The notes: generated by a model not told the origin, from the letters alone. A DNA stretch of 64,000 nucleotides from JBEKEX01 sp050013615 (GCA_050013615.1 JBEKEX010000002.1:8845-72844); one strand, 5' to 3'; counted from the first letter of the stretch, positions 17,865 through 27,821 are shown. Numbers and translations are program-made.

Positions 17865-18938
17865 ATGCGAGCAAAATTTCTTGTATTAATTATTGTTTTC
17901 ACATTTCTAGTCAGCTCTTGCAGTAGTACCACGTCACCAGTGAGCGTGGTAAATATCCCTACAACTGCCAATACTCAAGTTGCATCAAGCACCACAGCAC
18001 CATCAACGGTGGCTTATACACCAATCACTTTGAAAATGTCGATGACAAAACACACCAGCTTCGCCCCAATATTTATTGCACAAGCTGAGGGTTATTTCAA
18101 GGATTATGGCATCGATCTGCAAATTGTGCCGGCCAGTGGAGCTACACAGACCGTGGCGTTATTTGTTGCCGGTACCGTCGATATCTATGGCGGGACTTTG
18201 AATTCCGGTTTGATAAACATGATAGCCAAAGACTCAAATATAAAAGTAGTAGCCGATCGAGGACATTTTGGGTCCGGAGAATGCACATATGAAGCTATTG
18301 TGGTTCGAAAAGATCTTTATGATAGCGGCAAAATTACATCCGCTAAAGACCTCGCCGGTCAGACAATTGCTTCCACTGCCACAGGGCCAGATGCCTATAT
18401 CCTGGCCACTTACCTGGCACAAGCCGGATTGACATTGAAAGATGTTTCTCTTAATGACGTTCCCAACACGAGTTATATCGACGCATTTAACAACAAAACC
18501 ATCGCTGCCGTTGTGACCCCAGAGCTCAACCTCTCAAAATTAATGGCTGCCGGAAATGCTGTAATCCTGGCCAGTGCCCAAGACATCATCGGCAATTATC
18601 AGGTTAGTGTACTGGCCTTTAGTAAGAGTATAACTGTGGACAACCCTGACGCAGGTGCCCGATTCCTGGCAGCCTACTTAAAAGGCGTTCAACAATACAA
18701 CCTCGGTAAAACAGATAGTAATCTGCAGATTCTTTCTACCGCCACTGGAGAAGCGACAGATACGCTGAAGAATTCATGCTGGTTACCCATCAACGAAAAC
18801 GCATCGATCGATTTCTCAGGCGTGAATGGTTTTCAGCAATGGGCTTTGTCGCAAGGACTAATAGATAGTGCCGTCTCCGAAAATCAATTTATGGATATGA
18901 GTTTTCTGGCTGCAGCACAAAAGCTGATCAATAAATAG
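17865..18938 (+). CDS. NMT1/TauA-type solute-binding lipoprotein, copy 2
   Basis: A 357-residue protein from the ATG at 17865 behind GGAGGAG. The lipobox is LVSSC. It closely follows copy 1 in every block (FAPIFIAQAEGYFKDYGI, VADRGHFGSGECTYE, VRKDLYDSGKIT, YLAQAGLTLKDV, ARFLAAYLKGVQQYNLGKT). The blocks that differ most lie near residues 85-110 (PASGATQTV, GGTLNSGL against NKSNEALP, ASSIDAGL), where this fold contacts its ligand. The two may therefore bind different but related molecules. It leads an operon with an A-T-TE synthetase and importer ATPase and permease genes. Confidence 0.87.
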   Translation: MRAKFLVLIIVFTFLVSSCSSTTSPVSVVNIPTTANTQVASSTTAPSTVAYTPITLKMSMTKHTSFAPIFIAQAEGYFKDYGIDLQIVPASGATQTVALFVAGTVDIYGGTLNSGLINMIAKDSNIKVVADRGHFGSGECTYEAIVVRKDLYDSGKITSAKDLAGQTIASTATGPDAYILATYLAQAGLTLKDVSLNDVPNTSYIDAFNNKTIAAVVTPELNLSKLMAAGNAVILASAQDIIGNYQVSVLAFSKSITVDNPDAGARFLAAYLKGVQQYNLGKTDSNLQILSTATGEATDTLKNSCWLPINENASIDFSGVNGFQQWALSQGLIDSAVSENQFMDMSFLAAAQKLINK

Positions 18939-19041
18939 GCTAATTCTTCATTAAGTGCGCTTAAGTTTAAAGCATAAGGGGTAGGAGTGACGGAGTCATA
19001 CTTACCCCTTATTAATGGCTCTTCAAATCCGCGGAACTATA

Positions 19042-21669
19042 ATGTTGCCAAAAGAAATAAACCAATTAACCAAAGAAGAACTCCTAGGAAACTTCTGGGA
19101 TTATGTAAAACGCTCCATAGAACTCAATGGTGAGAAAATATTTATTGCTACCAAAACGGGCTCTACCACCTATAAAGAAGCAAATCAACGAGCCAATGCC
19201 ATTTATCAGGTAATTAAAGAGAATATAGAAACGACTGGGATAGGAATTGGACTATTTATGAAAGACCCCCATCAAATCATTCCGGCTATGATGGGCGTTT
19301 TAAAATCCGGAAATTATTTCATCCCATTGGATGTAACCTTCCCCCAATCCACGTTGCTAGACATGATCAAAGTTGCTGAGATCAAAGTTGTCTTGACCGT
19401 CAGTGAATTAAAAAACCAGATTCGTTCTCACCTAGGAGAAAATATCCCGATCCTCAACATCGATACATATCCTAACATAGATGAAATCGAAGATCCCGTC
19501 GTCCATTACACGCCGGAAGACATTGTTCAAATATTGTTTACCTCTGGATCAACGGGAAAACCTAAAGGAGCAATCGAGGATTACCGTTATTTAACTCGCG
19601 CCGTTTTTATAAAACTTTCTTCTTACGAATATGCGCAGGACGAACGACTTTTACAAACATCCAAGTTCACTTTCGCCGGGCCGCATTGCATCGCCTTCAC
19701 TGCACTCATTAACGGGATCACCTTATGTTATTACAGTGTTTCAGAAGAGGGAATTGCCGGATTGCCGGATTGGATCCGGCAACAGCAAATTACTTCCTAC
19801 TCAACGACCCCAACAGTATTTCGAAGTCTCGTCAGCATTTTGAAGCCTGATGACATTTTTCCCTCCATCCGATATACCAGTTTTGGGGGCGAGAAGAGAT
19901 TTGGCAACGACATCAAGGCGATTAAAAAATATTTCCCCAACGTAGAAAAGATACGTTTGGGGTTCAATTCCACTGAAACCCAAGCGGTTGCTGCGACCAT
20001 CTACCCGGCCAATTATGGTTTTGATCAGAATCAACTTCCTAGCGGCAAACCCTACAAAGATCTCCACGTTTTCATCTGGGATAAGGAAGGCCATGCTTTG
20101 CCCAAAGGACAAGAAGGAGAAATCGTGGTCCACGGAGACTTCATGGCGCGTGGGTATATCAATAATCCCAATTTGACCATGGAAAAGTTTATTCCTGATG
20201 CCAGTCATCCCGGCTGGCAATTCTACAAAACCGGCGACCTGGGGAAATTGCTGCCAGATGGTCAACTGGTGCACCTGGGCCGGATGGATAATATGGTCAA
20301 GATTAGGGGAATGCGCGTCGAACTTGACAGCATCGAAAACCACTTGCTATCATACCCTGGCATCAGCGAGGTTGCCTCGAAGGCAATTGAGGATTTAAAG
20401 GGCAATAAAAGGTTGGTCACTTATTTTGTGTCGAAAGAAGATACTCAAATCCCCATCCCGGATTTACGCAGATACCTGGCAGGACGATTACCGGCGCATT
20501 CGCTCCCCCACTACTTAATCAACCTGAAAATATTTCCCCGTACCGGCAATAATAAAATCGCCTACGACCAATTGCCGCCGCCTGAAATGATCCGTCCCAA
20601 CCTGGCCAATGAGCTTGTCCCTCCCGCCGATGAACTGGAAGATAAATTACTGGAACTTTGGGAAGATCAATTGGGGATTAAAGGAATCGGCGTCACCGAT
20701 GATTTTTTTGAGGTCGGCGGCGACTCACTGATGGGCGCTCTTTTGTTCGCCGCGGTCGAAGAAACCTTGGGAAGAAATTTGCCGGTCACCGTCTTGCTAA
20801 AGGCCCCTACCATTCGCGAGCAAGCAGCCTGGATCCGAAACAAAGATTCAGCCCAAGATACCCCCTCGATCATACCCGTCAGAACAAGCGGAGATCGTCC
20901 GCCCCTGTTTTTTATTCCTGGAAAAGGTGGCTATCCCACGCGCATACGTCATCTGGCCAAGAAACTGGACGAACGAATACCGATCTATGCCTGTCAGGAT
21001 TTGATGGAAAATGAGAATGGCAATTCTTTTCACTCGGTAGAATCTATGGCAGCCCGTTATTTGAGAGAAATGGAAGAGCTATATCTTCATGGCCCATACA
21101 TCCTGGTTGGCGAGTCTGTGGGAGGGAAAATTGCTTACGAAGTTGCTCAAAACTTGCTCAGCAGAGGCGAACAAGCACCCATCTTAATCTTGTTGGACAC
21201 CTATAATTTTGACGATTCAGCCATAGAAGATTTTCGTAACGATCAAAACAGCTATTACAGGATGCTGGTTAATAAACACCTTTCCATTTTGCTCCGATCG
21301 AATTGGCAAGGAAAGCTGGACTACCTACAGTTCTATAGAAAAACATTCATCCAAAAAGCCAGGCGCTTTATAGGCCGTCGTATAAACAGAAAACGACAAA
21401 GCACAAGCACTGCACTACCAGAAAACATCCGTAGAATCGAAAAGGCAAACCGCATAGCCGCACAAGTTTACGAGACAAAACCCTATCCAGGGAAGATAGT
21501 CTTGATCAAAGCGCTGCGAGGACCCAAAGCGAACGAGACGTCGAATGGGTGGGATAAAGTTCAATTGGGTGAACTGGTTGTCCACAAAATAGATTGTTAC
21601 CATGGAAGTATACTATTCGAACCCGCCGTCAGCCAGGTTGCAGGTATAATTCAAGGACTCCTCGAATAA
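19042..21669 (+). CDS. stand-alone A-T-TE synthetase, copy 2
   Basis: An 875-residue protein from the ATG at 19042 (the ATG at 19015 would add nine residues with no ribosome site). The architecture matches copy 1: LFTSGSTG, GFNSTETQA, FYKTGDLG, GRMDNMVKIRGMR, and a Lys in the A10 region (GNNKIAY). The carrier site is GGDSL and the thioesterase nucleophile GESVGG. The A4 core reads FTFAGPH and again lacks the alpha-amine-binding Asp. Sequence around A4 and A5 differs from copy 1 (FAYSGLHLLV against FTFAGPHCIA; GFASTE against GFNSTE), so substrates may differ slightly. It resembles a family of orphan A-T-TE enzymes known from Cyanobacteria and other phyla, whose products are mostly unknown. Confidence 0.88.
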   Translation: MLPKEINQLTKEELLGNFWDYVKRSIELNGEKIFIATKTGSTTYKEANQRANAIYQVIKENIETTGIGIGLFMKDPHQIIPAMMGVLKSGNYFIPLDVTFPQSTLLDMIKVAEIKVVLTVSELKNQIRSHLGENIPILNIDTYPNIDEIEDPVVHYTPEDIVQILFTSGSTGKPKGAIEDYRYLTRAVFIKLSSYEYAQDERLLQTSKFTFAGPHCIAFTALINGITLCYYSVSEEGIAGLPDWIRQQQITSYSTTPTVFRSLVSILKPDDIFPSIRYTSFGGEKRFGNDIKAIKKYFPNVEKIRLGFNSTETQAVAATIYPANYGFDQNQLPSGKPYKDLHVFIWDKEGHALPKGQEGEIVVHGDFMARGYINNPNLTMEKFIPDASHPGWQFYKTGDLGKLLPDGQLVHLGRMDNMVKIRGMRVELDSIENHLLSYPGISEVASKAIEDLKGNKRLVTYFVSKEDTQIPIPDLRRYLAGRLPAHSLPHYLINLKIFPRTGNNKIAYDQLPPPEMIRPNLANELVPPADELEDKLLELWEDQLGIKGIGVTDDFFEVGGDSLMGALLFAAVEETLGRNLPVTVLLKAPTIREQAAWIRNKDSAQDTPSIIPVRTSGDRPPLFFIPGKGGYPTRIRHLAKKLDERIPIYACQDLMENENGNSFHSVESMAARYLREMEELYLHGPYILVGESVGGKIAYEVAQNLLSRGEQAPILILLDTYNFDDSAIEDFRNDQNSYYRMLVNKHLSILLRSNWQGKLDYLQFYRKTFIQKARRFIGRRINRKRQSTSTALPENIRRIEKANRIAAQVYETKPYPGKIVLIKALRGPKANETSNGWDKVQLGELVVHKIDCYHGSILFEPAVSQVAGIIQGLLE

Positions 21670-21693
21670 AGTATCAACGAGAACAATAGATCA

Positions 21694-22461
21694 ATGACGA
21701 TTATCTTCAACAATATCAGCAAAAAGTTTGCCAAAAATACAGACCACGAAGTTGAAGCCCTTGATAAGGTCGATTTTACAATCGAGGAGCATGAATTTGT
21801 TGCTATTGTAGGCCCCAGCGGTTGTGGAAAGACCACCTTGCTGCGAATTGCAGCAGGGTTGATCAAGCAGGATACAGGCCAAATCATCTACCGTGGTATC
21901 AAAAACCCCAAAGCGATCCTGGTATTCCAGGATAAGGGGTTGCTCCCCTGGCTGACCGTATTGGATAACATTTGTCTTGGCCTGGAACTGCAAGGGGTCC
22001 CCAAGGCCATTCGTGAAAAACGCGCACTTGATTTTATGAAACTGGTCAAGCTGGGCGGTTTCGAAAAAAACTATCCTCATGAACTATCAGGGGGCATGCA
22101 GCAACGAGTAGCCCTGGCGCGCGCTTTCCTCACCAATCCAGACGTATTGCTCATGGATGAGCCCTTTGGAGCGCTGGATGCCCAAACGCGGACCATTCTT
22201 CAAGAAGAATTGTTGAACCTCTGGTTTAGGGAACGCAAAACGGTCCTGTTCGTAACGCATGACATCGACGAAGCCATTCTATTGAGCGACCGTATCATCG
22301 TGCTCAGTGACCGGCCCGGTAAGATACAACAAACGATCGTCGTACCCATGAGTCGCCCCCGCGACCTGAAATCAAAGGACGACCCAAGGTTCCTTGAGAT
22401 ACGTTCGCAGATATGGAGTTTGCTGGAGCAAGAAGTACGCAAAGAATTGGAATTGATTTGA
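21694..22461 (+). CDS. ABC importer ATPase, nitrate/sulfonate/taurine family
   Basis: A 255-residue ATPase with Walker A GPSGCGKTT, the family's VFQDKGLLPWLTVLDN Q-loop, signature LSGGMQQRVALARAF, Walker B VLLMDEPFGALD and switch VTHDIDEA. The LLPWLTV segment and the SRPR motif near the C-terminus are typical of TauB/SsuB/NrtD-type proteins. It starts 25 bases after the synthetase stop and seven bases before the permease gene. It energises uptake of the ligand brought by one or both lipoproteins. Confidence 0.92.
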   Translation: MTIIFNNISKKFAKNTDHEVEALDKVDFTIEEHEFVAIVGPSGCGKTTLLRIAAGLIKQDTGQIIYRGIKNPKAILVFQDKGLLPWLTVLDNICLGLELQGVPKAIREKRALDFMKLVKLGGFEKNYPHELSGGMQQRVALARAFLTNPDVLLMDEPFGALDAQTRTILQEELLNLWFRERKTVLFVTHDIDEAILLSDRIIVLSDRPGKIQQTIVVPMSRPRDLKSKDDPRFLEIRSQIWSLLEQEVRKELELI

Positions 22462-22468
22462 GATTCGT

Positions 22469-23248
22469 ATGCAAAAGAATACCAAGTATACCCGCGAACA
22501 TCTGATCACTTTTGGTTTGGTTTTTGGGTTTCTTGCGATTTGGGAAATTTGTGCCCGGACCGGTAAGATTTCTGCACTCATTTTCCCACCCCCCACGGTG
22601 ATCATCCAATCATTTTTTATTGATCTGGTACATGGCGTATATACGAAGGATACGCTTATCTCCTTATCCAGGATGTTCATCGGCATTATCATCGGCGGCG
22701 GAATTGGCCTGATCTTGGGATTGATCATGGGATGGTCAAAGCCCATACGAGCAACCCTTGATCCCATTATCTCTGCATTGCTCCCCATTCCCAAGCTAAC
22801 CCTCCTGCCCATGGCTCTGATCATCTTCGGGCTGGGAGAGACATCGCGCACCGTAATGGTCAGCATCAGCGCATTTTTTCCAATGCTCATTAATGCCATG
22901 GTTGGGGTAGCGCAAATCAACCCGAACTATTATGAAGTCATTGAAAACTACGGTGCATCTCCCTTTGATATATTTCGAAAAGTCGTCCTTCCAGGAAGTA
23001 TGCCGTTCGTTTTGAGTGGATTCCGTTTATCCTTCCAGGCTGCATTAATGATCACCGTTGGAGTCGAGATGATGTGGGGTAACGATGGCCTGGGATCTGT
23101 TTTGTGGCTGGCATGGGAAACCATGCGAATGACAAATTTGTACGCAGTTTTAATTATCATCTCAATCATTGGCGTTGGGTTCAATTGGCTGTTGGAATAC
23201 TTGCAAGCCGTTCTACTCCCTTGGCATCACGAAAACCGCCCCTCCTGA
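22469..23248 (+). CDS. ABC importer permease, nitrate/sulfonate/taurine family
   Basis: A 259-residue permease with about six membrane segments and the EAA-like loop typical of SsuC/TauC (ENYGASPFDIFRKVVLPGSMPFVLSGFRLS, given in part). The PIPKLTLLPMALIIFGLGE motif is also typical. It is the last gene of the four-gene plus-strand operon (lipoprotein, synthetase, ATPase, permease). A terminator overlaps its 3' end. Confidence 0.92.
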   Translation: MQKNTKYTREHLITFGLVFGFLAIWEICARTGKISALIFPPPTVIIQSFFIDLVHGVYTKDTLISLSRMFIGIIIGGGIGLILGLIMGWSKPIRATLDPIISALLPIPKLTLLPMALIIFGLGETSRTVMVSISAFFPMLINAMVGVAQINPNYYEVIENYGASPFDIFRKVVLPGSMPFVLSGFRLSFQAALMITVGVEMMWGNDGLGSVLWLAWETMRMTNLYAVLIIISIIGVGFNWLLEYLQAVLLPWHHENRPS

Positions 23249-23266
23249 GGGGCGGTTTGTTTTTTT
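23234..23266 (+). terminator. terminator of the importer/A-T-TE operon
   Basis: AACCGCCCCTC at 23234-23244 pairs with GAGGGGCGGTT at 23247-23257, followed by TGTTTTTTT. The 5' arm lies within the last codons of the permease gene. Confidence 0.92.
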
Positions 23267-23371
23267 AACCCATCGAATTCTTTCTGATCTTATGGGTGCA
23301 TACGCCCATTATTGGGGGCTCAAGCTTCCCCATTTCCACAAATAGACTTTGCCCACAAGTCTATATCGATT

Positions 23372-24508
23372 TCAATCTTGGCCTGCAATAACTTCACGAA
23401 AAACGAACTCGTAGCTATCTACTACCGCTTTTATATCAAACCGACTGGCGTGTTCCAGGCTGTTCTTGCGGGCCTTTAGGAGAGTCTGGTGGTCAGACAG
23501 AAATCGGCGTAATGCGCCAGAAAGTGCATTTCGATCACCCGGTTCTGCAAGATAGCCGTTAAAGTTTTGTTCCACCAGGTCCGAAAACCCTCCCACATTG
23601 TTTGCCACGATAGCCAATCCGCAAGCCAGCGCTTGAATCCCGACCATTGGCAATCCTTCGGACAAAGAAGGCATGAAAAGGATATCGCTCTGTTCTAAAT
23701 AGTGTTGCGCTTCGTCCTGTGTGGCCCAACCAGTCAATGTGAATCGATCTTTCAAGCTCAATTCATCGATGCGACCCTGAATCTCCCTGCGAAGCGGCCC
23801 ATCTCCTACCAACATGCAACGCCATGGCACATCGCGCACCAAATTCAAAACCTCTACCAGTTCCATGAGATTCTTTTGCTGCACAAACCGTCCAACAAAT
23901 ATGACAGCCGGCGGCTCATGGATTGATAATTGCCCGGTCCCAATGGCCTTGATATCCAAACCGTTGGGGATTATCTGGGGAGTTATCCCATACTGCTTAT
24001 AGGTCAGTGAAGCCGTGAATGAACTGACCGCCGTACTGCGGGCAGCGTGTTTCCAAATAGACGCCGTCAACAGATAGACCCAACGAAACCACCTATCGGT
24101 CTTTTCGGGCACCCCACCGGGCACATCGCCCAGGTGTGCGGTGAGCACGTATGGTATTCCGGTCATTCGATGGAGAACCCAGGCAACCGCCCCACCTGGA
24201 ACAGCAAAGTGCACATGGATCAGGTCGGGACGCCAATCACGGACGATCTTATAGCCCGCGTTAATGGCAGAAATGACGAACAAACCCATCGTCAGGAAGC
24301 CAGCTTTATAGGGTTGTTTCCTAAAAGAAGGCAGGCGGATCAGCCGAACATTGTTAATGAGCTCTTCTCTGGGGAGCCCCTTCAAATGCGCGGTGAGAAC
24401 GGTGATTTCATGCCCCCTGCGTGCCAGTTCATTTACAATTGCCTGGCACGACTGCCCCCCTCCACCACCTATGGGAGGATATTCATGGTTGATAACCAGG
24501 ATGCGCAT
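23372..24508 (-). CDS. GT4-family glycosyltransferase
   Basis: A 378-residue GT-B enzyme. The N-terminal acceptor half has NHEYPPIGGGGGQ and the linking region HVHFAVPGG. The C-terminal donor half has FVGRFVQQKN, MLVGDGPLR and the E-x7-E motif (PSLSEGLPMVGIQALA). It is cytoplasmic and transfers a sugar from a nucleotide sugar to a lipid-linked or sugar acceptor. It follows the GT2 gene on the same strand by six bases. With the exporter at 10.5-12.6 kb it probably builds a surface polysaccharide, though the two are separated by the A-T-TE locus. Confidence 0.88.
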   Translation of the reverse strand: MRILVINHEYPPIGGGGGQSCQAIVNELARRGHEITVLTAHLKGLPREELINNVRLIRLPSFRKQPYKAGFLTMGLFVISAINAGYKIVRDWRPDLIHVHFAVPGGAVAWVLHRMTGIPYVLTAHLGDVPGGVPEKTDRWFRWVYLLTASIWKHAARSTAVSSFTASLTYKQYGITPQIIPNGLDIKAIGTGQLSIHEPPAVIFVGRFVQQKNLMELVEVLNLVRDVPWRCMLVGDGPLRREIQGRIDELSLKDRFTLTGWATQDEAQHYLEQSDILFMPSLSEGLPMVGIQALACGLAIVANNVGGFSDLVEQNFNGYLAEPGDRNALSGALRRFLSDHQTLLKARKNSLEHASRFDIKAVVDSYEFVFREVIAGQD

Positions 24509-24514
24509 GTGTTG

Positions 24515-25471
24515 TTATTTCTTGGTTTTATCGTTGACCACGGTGCGAACCGTATAAATGGATTTTCCTTGCGCTTCATGATAAGTACGGATCAGCAACT
24601 CGGCTATCAAGCCCATCAGCAGGGATTGAAAGCCAAGGATGAAAACGACAATGCTGATCTGGAAAAGGGGTGATTCCAAGATCGATGTAAAAAGCAGGAA
24701 TTTTCGCACCACCAGAAATGCGAACACGACCAGGCTAGACGCCATTAATCCCAATCCCACACCGCCAAACAGCCGCATCGGTTTCGCAGAATAGCTCATC
24801 AGAAATTTGACCGTGAACAAATCAAGGACAACTTTAACCGCCCGGTCGAGACCATAATTGCTTTTCCCATGTTTTCGGGGATTGTGGTGGACCACCACCT
24901 CGGTTACTTTAGCGCCGGCAGCTTCAGCATAGACCGGGATGAAGCGATGCATTTCCCCATAAAGATGGAACGAGCCCAAGAACTCACGACGATAAGCCTT
25001 AAGGGTACAGCCATAATCATGTAAATGAAGGCCCGTCACCCATGAAATGAGCCCGTTGGCGAGATTGGAGGGAAGCGTACGTGTCAGATAGTTATCTTTG
25101 CGGTCCTTGCGCCATCCGCTGACGACATCGTAGCCTTCATCCAACTTTGCCAGGAGAAGTGGAATATCCGCCGGGTCATTCTGCAGATCGGCATCCAATA
25201 AGATGACGATATCACCTTGGGCGCGATCGATCCCAGCAGCGATGGCTGCAGTCTGTCCATAATTACGCCTTAGCTCTACCACCCGGATATGGGCTTGATC
25301 TTCCTGTTCGAAGCCTTTCAATATTTCCACGCTATGATCGATGCTACCATCATCGACAAATATGATCTCCCAATCGAGTTTCAACGGTTCGATAGACTTC
25401 CTTACCGCATCGCTCAAAGGGACCAAATTCTGCTCTTCGTTATAGACGGGAATAATTAGGGTTAAGTCCAT
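24515..25471 (-). CDS. GT2-family polyprenyl-phosphate sugar transferase (DPM1/GtrB-like)
   Basis: A 318-residue protein from the ATG at 25471 (a GTG at 25483 is also possible). The N-terminal GT-A domain has LIIPVYNEEQNL, FVDDGSIDHS, LRRNYGQTAAIAAG and LLDADLQNDP (the DxD-like site), all typical of dolichol- or undecaprenyl-phosphate mannosyl/glucosyltransferases. Two C-terminal membrane segments (GLGLMASSLVVFAFLVV and ISIVVFILGFQSLLMGLI) follow, as in GtrB. It makes a lipid-linked sugar donor, which the membrane glycosyltransferase encoded just upstream could use. Confidence 0.9.
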   Translation of the reverse strand: MDLTLIIPVYNEEQNLVPLSDAVRKSIEPLKLDWEIIFVDDGSIDHSVEILKGFEQEDQAHIRVVELRRNYGQTAAIAAGIDRAQGDIVILLDADLQNDPADIPLLLAKLDEGYDVVSGWRKDRKDNYLTRTLPSNLANGLISWVTGLHLHDYGCTLKAYRREFLGSFHLYGEMHRFIPVYAEAAGAKVTEVVVHHNPRKHGKSNYGLDRAVKVVLDLFTVKFLMSYSAKPMRLFGGVGLGLMASSLVVFAFLVVRKFLLFTSILESPLFQISIVVFILGFQSLLMGLIAELLIRTYHEAQGKSIYTVRTVVNDKTKK

Positions 25472-25681
25472 TGAACCGTTCACCGATATTGAGCAATCGG
25501 CCTTTCTGGATAAAATGAAATAATGTCATTGCTTTGAGACCCAGCCGCAATACCAAACTCAATCATCATTATATACAATATTACTGATCATGTGCGTTTA
25601 CTTACTGGTTTTCTTCGAAAAATTGCGAATATCAACAAATTCAGGCACAACCAAATACCTGCGATCGTTTTGTGTTGGTGA

Positions 25682-27538
25682 TCACGGTTTCTTGTAATAT
25701 ACGTCCACGTAATCAGGCACCGGGCACGAGAACTCATCAGGCGGGAACTGCAACAGGTCGTATTTTTCAGGAGAGAAGAAACCATTCCACGAATCGATCC
25801 GATTCCCACTGATGATAAAAACGTCAGCCTGGTCACGCCAGGTGAACGCAATTTCATCGCTCCAAAGGCCGCGTTCCAGCAGACTATTTGCGTCGCCACT
25901 TGATTTACGAGAATATGATCCATTCACTTGCGGGGGAAGGATCACATAATTGTTTGCATATAACAGCGGGATGGCAGTGATCGTGCCATCCAGATAGACT
26001 TTCCCTCCACTGGGAATGATCTGGGAGACTTGCGTGCCGATCTGTTGGAAGGAATCGACCACGTTGCTATTACATAAGGGATCAGAAATTGGCCAAGACA
26101 TCAGCGGGGTCAATAAAAATCCAATGGCAAGGAATACCATTGCCGAAAAATAAGCAAAACTGAAATTCTTCTTATGAAGATATTTCTGAAACACCAAAAA
26201 CAAAACCAAAAACAACAGTACACCGACCAATAGCCCCACAACGGCAGGGACGTATTGGCGTGCATCCGCATAAACCACATGATACTTATTATTGATCAGG
26301 TGCCAAAGCGTAGTCCAACCAGGTGCTAGCCAACCGTTTTGGACGCGAGGAACAGGCAAATTCAATAGCCAGGCGCCAATTTGTTCGGACCATGAATAGA
26401 ATACTGCAGAACTGACCATGATCAGTCCGGTAATGATTGCAAGTCTCGAAAACCACGAAGGGGTTTTATTTAAAGCTCCCAACGTGATCACCACCAAAAG
26501 CAACCCAACATCACCCCAAAACGCGAAATAGTTTGTAAAACAATAAACGCAATATACATCCCCCAGTGATGCCCATGCATGGGTGATCAGTAAAATAAAA
26601 AATGATACGGCCAAGAATACGGCAGCACGGAAAAGGGAGCGTGAAGGCCAGGCTTCTTTTTTGGGCCAGAGGAAGAGGACAAGAATACTGCCAATGAAAG
26701 GCACAAAATGGTTGCGGATCGTCAACGCCAGGCTGTTGATGCGCGAGGAAAGGGATATTGTGGAATTTCCAGCCCCGGCCGCAGTCGCGGTGGTTTGTTG
26801 CAAGCCCAAAATTGAATTGAAAGGCAGCCACTTAAGCCATAATTGCATGATATCCGGCCAATAAATAAGATGCCCGATGATCAGAACAATGCTGAAAGCG
26901 GCCAATGCAAAAAAACCTTTCCGTTTTCCATGTTCCCAGAATATATACAAGATCAATAACGGGGGAACGAATATCATATTCTCCCGCGTCAATACAATGA
27001 TCCCCGCCAGTAGAGAACCCAGGATAATTTGCCATAGCGGTCGATCCGAACCCAGGGTCAACACAAGTATCCAAACGAGCATGACGATGACCAAAACTTG
27101 GGAATTGGCGATACTGTAAGTGCTGTTCAGGGAAGGATTGAGTGCCAACACCCAGACCGCCAGAGCAGCCAGCCAACAATTGCTCAACCGCCGGGCAATG
27201 ATCCATGTTCCGATCACAGAGAGAATGCTGAATAACACTGCGAAAAAACGCGGCGCTTGCAAGCCGGCCCCGAACAGTACCTGTATCCATCCCCAAATTA
27301 AGAAGGACAGATACATCTTGTTCATCCAAAAACCATATGACTGGAAAGGAACGTAAACCCCCTTGGCAAAGAGCAGACCCTTCAGCAGGTAAGACCCTTC
27401 GTCAATATTGGGCATCCGAATATGCGAAAAAATAACCGCTTGCACCGCATAAAGGACCAGCCCGGCTAAAGCAATTATTTCTGGAATTGGAAGGCGTTGA
27501 ATTATCCCCGACCGCTTATTAACGTGAGTTTCGACCAT
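25682..27538 (-). CDS. GT-C/GT39-like membrane glycosyltransferase
   Basis: A 618-residue protein with 12 or so hydrophobic segments and an early acidic motif, NIDEGSYL, after the first segment, where GT-C enzymes have their catalytic Asp/Glu loop. The last ~150 residues form an outside domain (YLDGTITAIPLL, DVFIISGNRID). Such proteins use polyprenyl-phosphate sugars to glycosylate lipids, glycans or proteins outside the membrane. The donor maker lies next to it. The acceptor cannot be predicted. Confidence 0.8.
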   Translation of the reverse strand: MVETHVNKRSGIIQRLPIPEIIALAGLVLYAVQAVIFSHIRMPNIDEGSYLLKGLLFAKGVYVPFQSYGFWMNKMYLSFLIWGWIQVLFGAGLQAPRFFAVLFSILSVIGTWIIARRLSNCWLAALAVWVLALNPSLNSTYSIANSQVLVIVMLVWILVLTLGSDRPLWQIILGSLLAGIIVLTRENMIFVPPLLILYIFWEHGKRKGFFALAAFSIVLIIGHLIYWPDIMQLWLKWLPFNSILGLQQTTATAAGAGNSTISLSSRINSLALTIRNHFVPFIGSILVLFLWPKKEAWPSRSLFRAAVFLAVSFFILLITHAWASLGDVYCVYCFTNYFAFWGDVGLLLVVITLGALNKTPSWFSRLAIITGLIMVSSAVFYSWSEQIGAWLLNLPVPRVQNGWLAPGWTTLWHLINNKYHVVYADARQYVPAVVGLLVGVLLFLVLFLVFQKYLHKKNFSFAYFSAMVFLAIGFLLTPLMSWPISDPLCNSNVVDSFQQIGTQVSQIIPSGGKVYLDGTITAIPLLYANNYVILPPQVNGSYSRKSSGDANSLLERGLWSDEIAFTWRDQADVFIISGNRIDSWNGFFSPEKYDLLQFPPDEFSCPVPDYVDVYYKKP

Positions 27539-27821
27539 GCCCCACCTGTAAAACGAAAAAAGAAAGCATCTGAAGAGTCATGTGGAATAAACCTCATCAC
27601 TGGTTTGGCTGTTTGCAAACACATTTATATCAACAACGGGGATTAACTGCAAGGAATCTCGTAATAGGTGTTGTTATTGACCAAAAGATAGCTTTCTGCC
27701 CATTGTTTTCAAATTCTATCGATTTCCTTAGTTTCCCTATACTTTAAATTAGATTAATATTTACCGTTTGGGAAAGATGAATTATTATTTGACAAACCTC
27801 ACTTCCGGAAGTAAAAGACGC
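27539..27821. other. AT-rich intergenic stretch, nothing recognised
   Basis: No coding sequence, terminator or RNA was recognised between the GT-C gene start and the duplicated remnant. Promoter elements for the GT-C gene presumably lie here, but no convincing pair was found. Confidence 0.4.
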
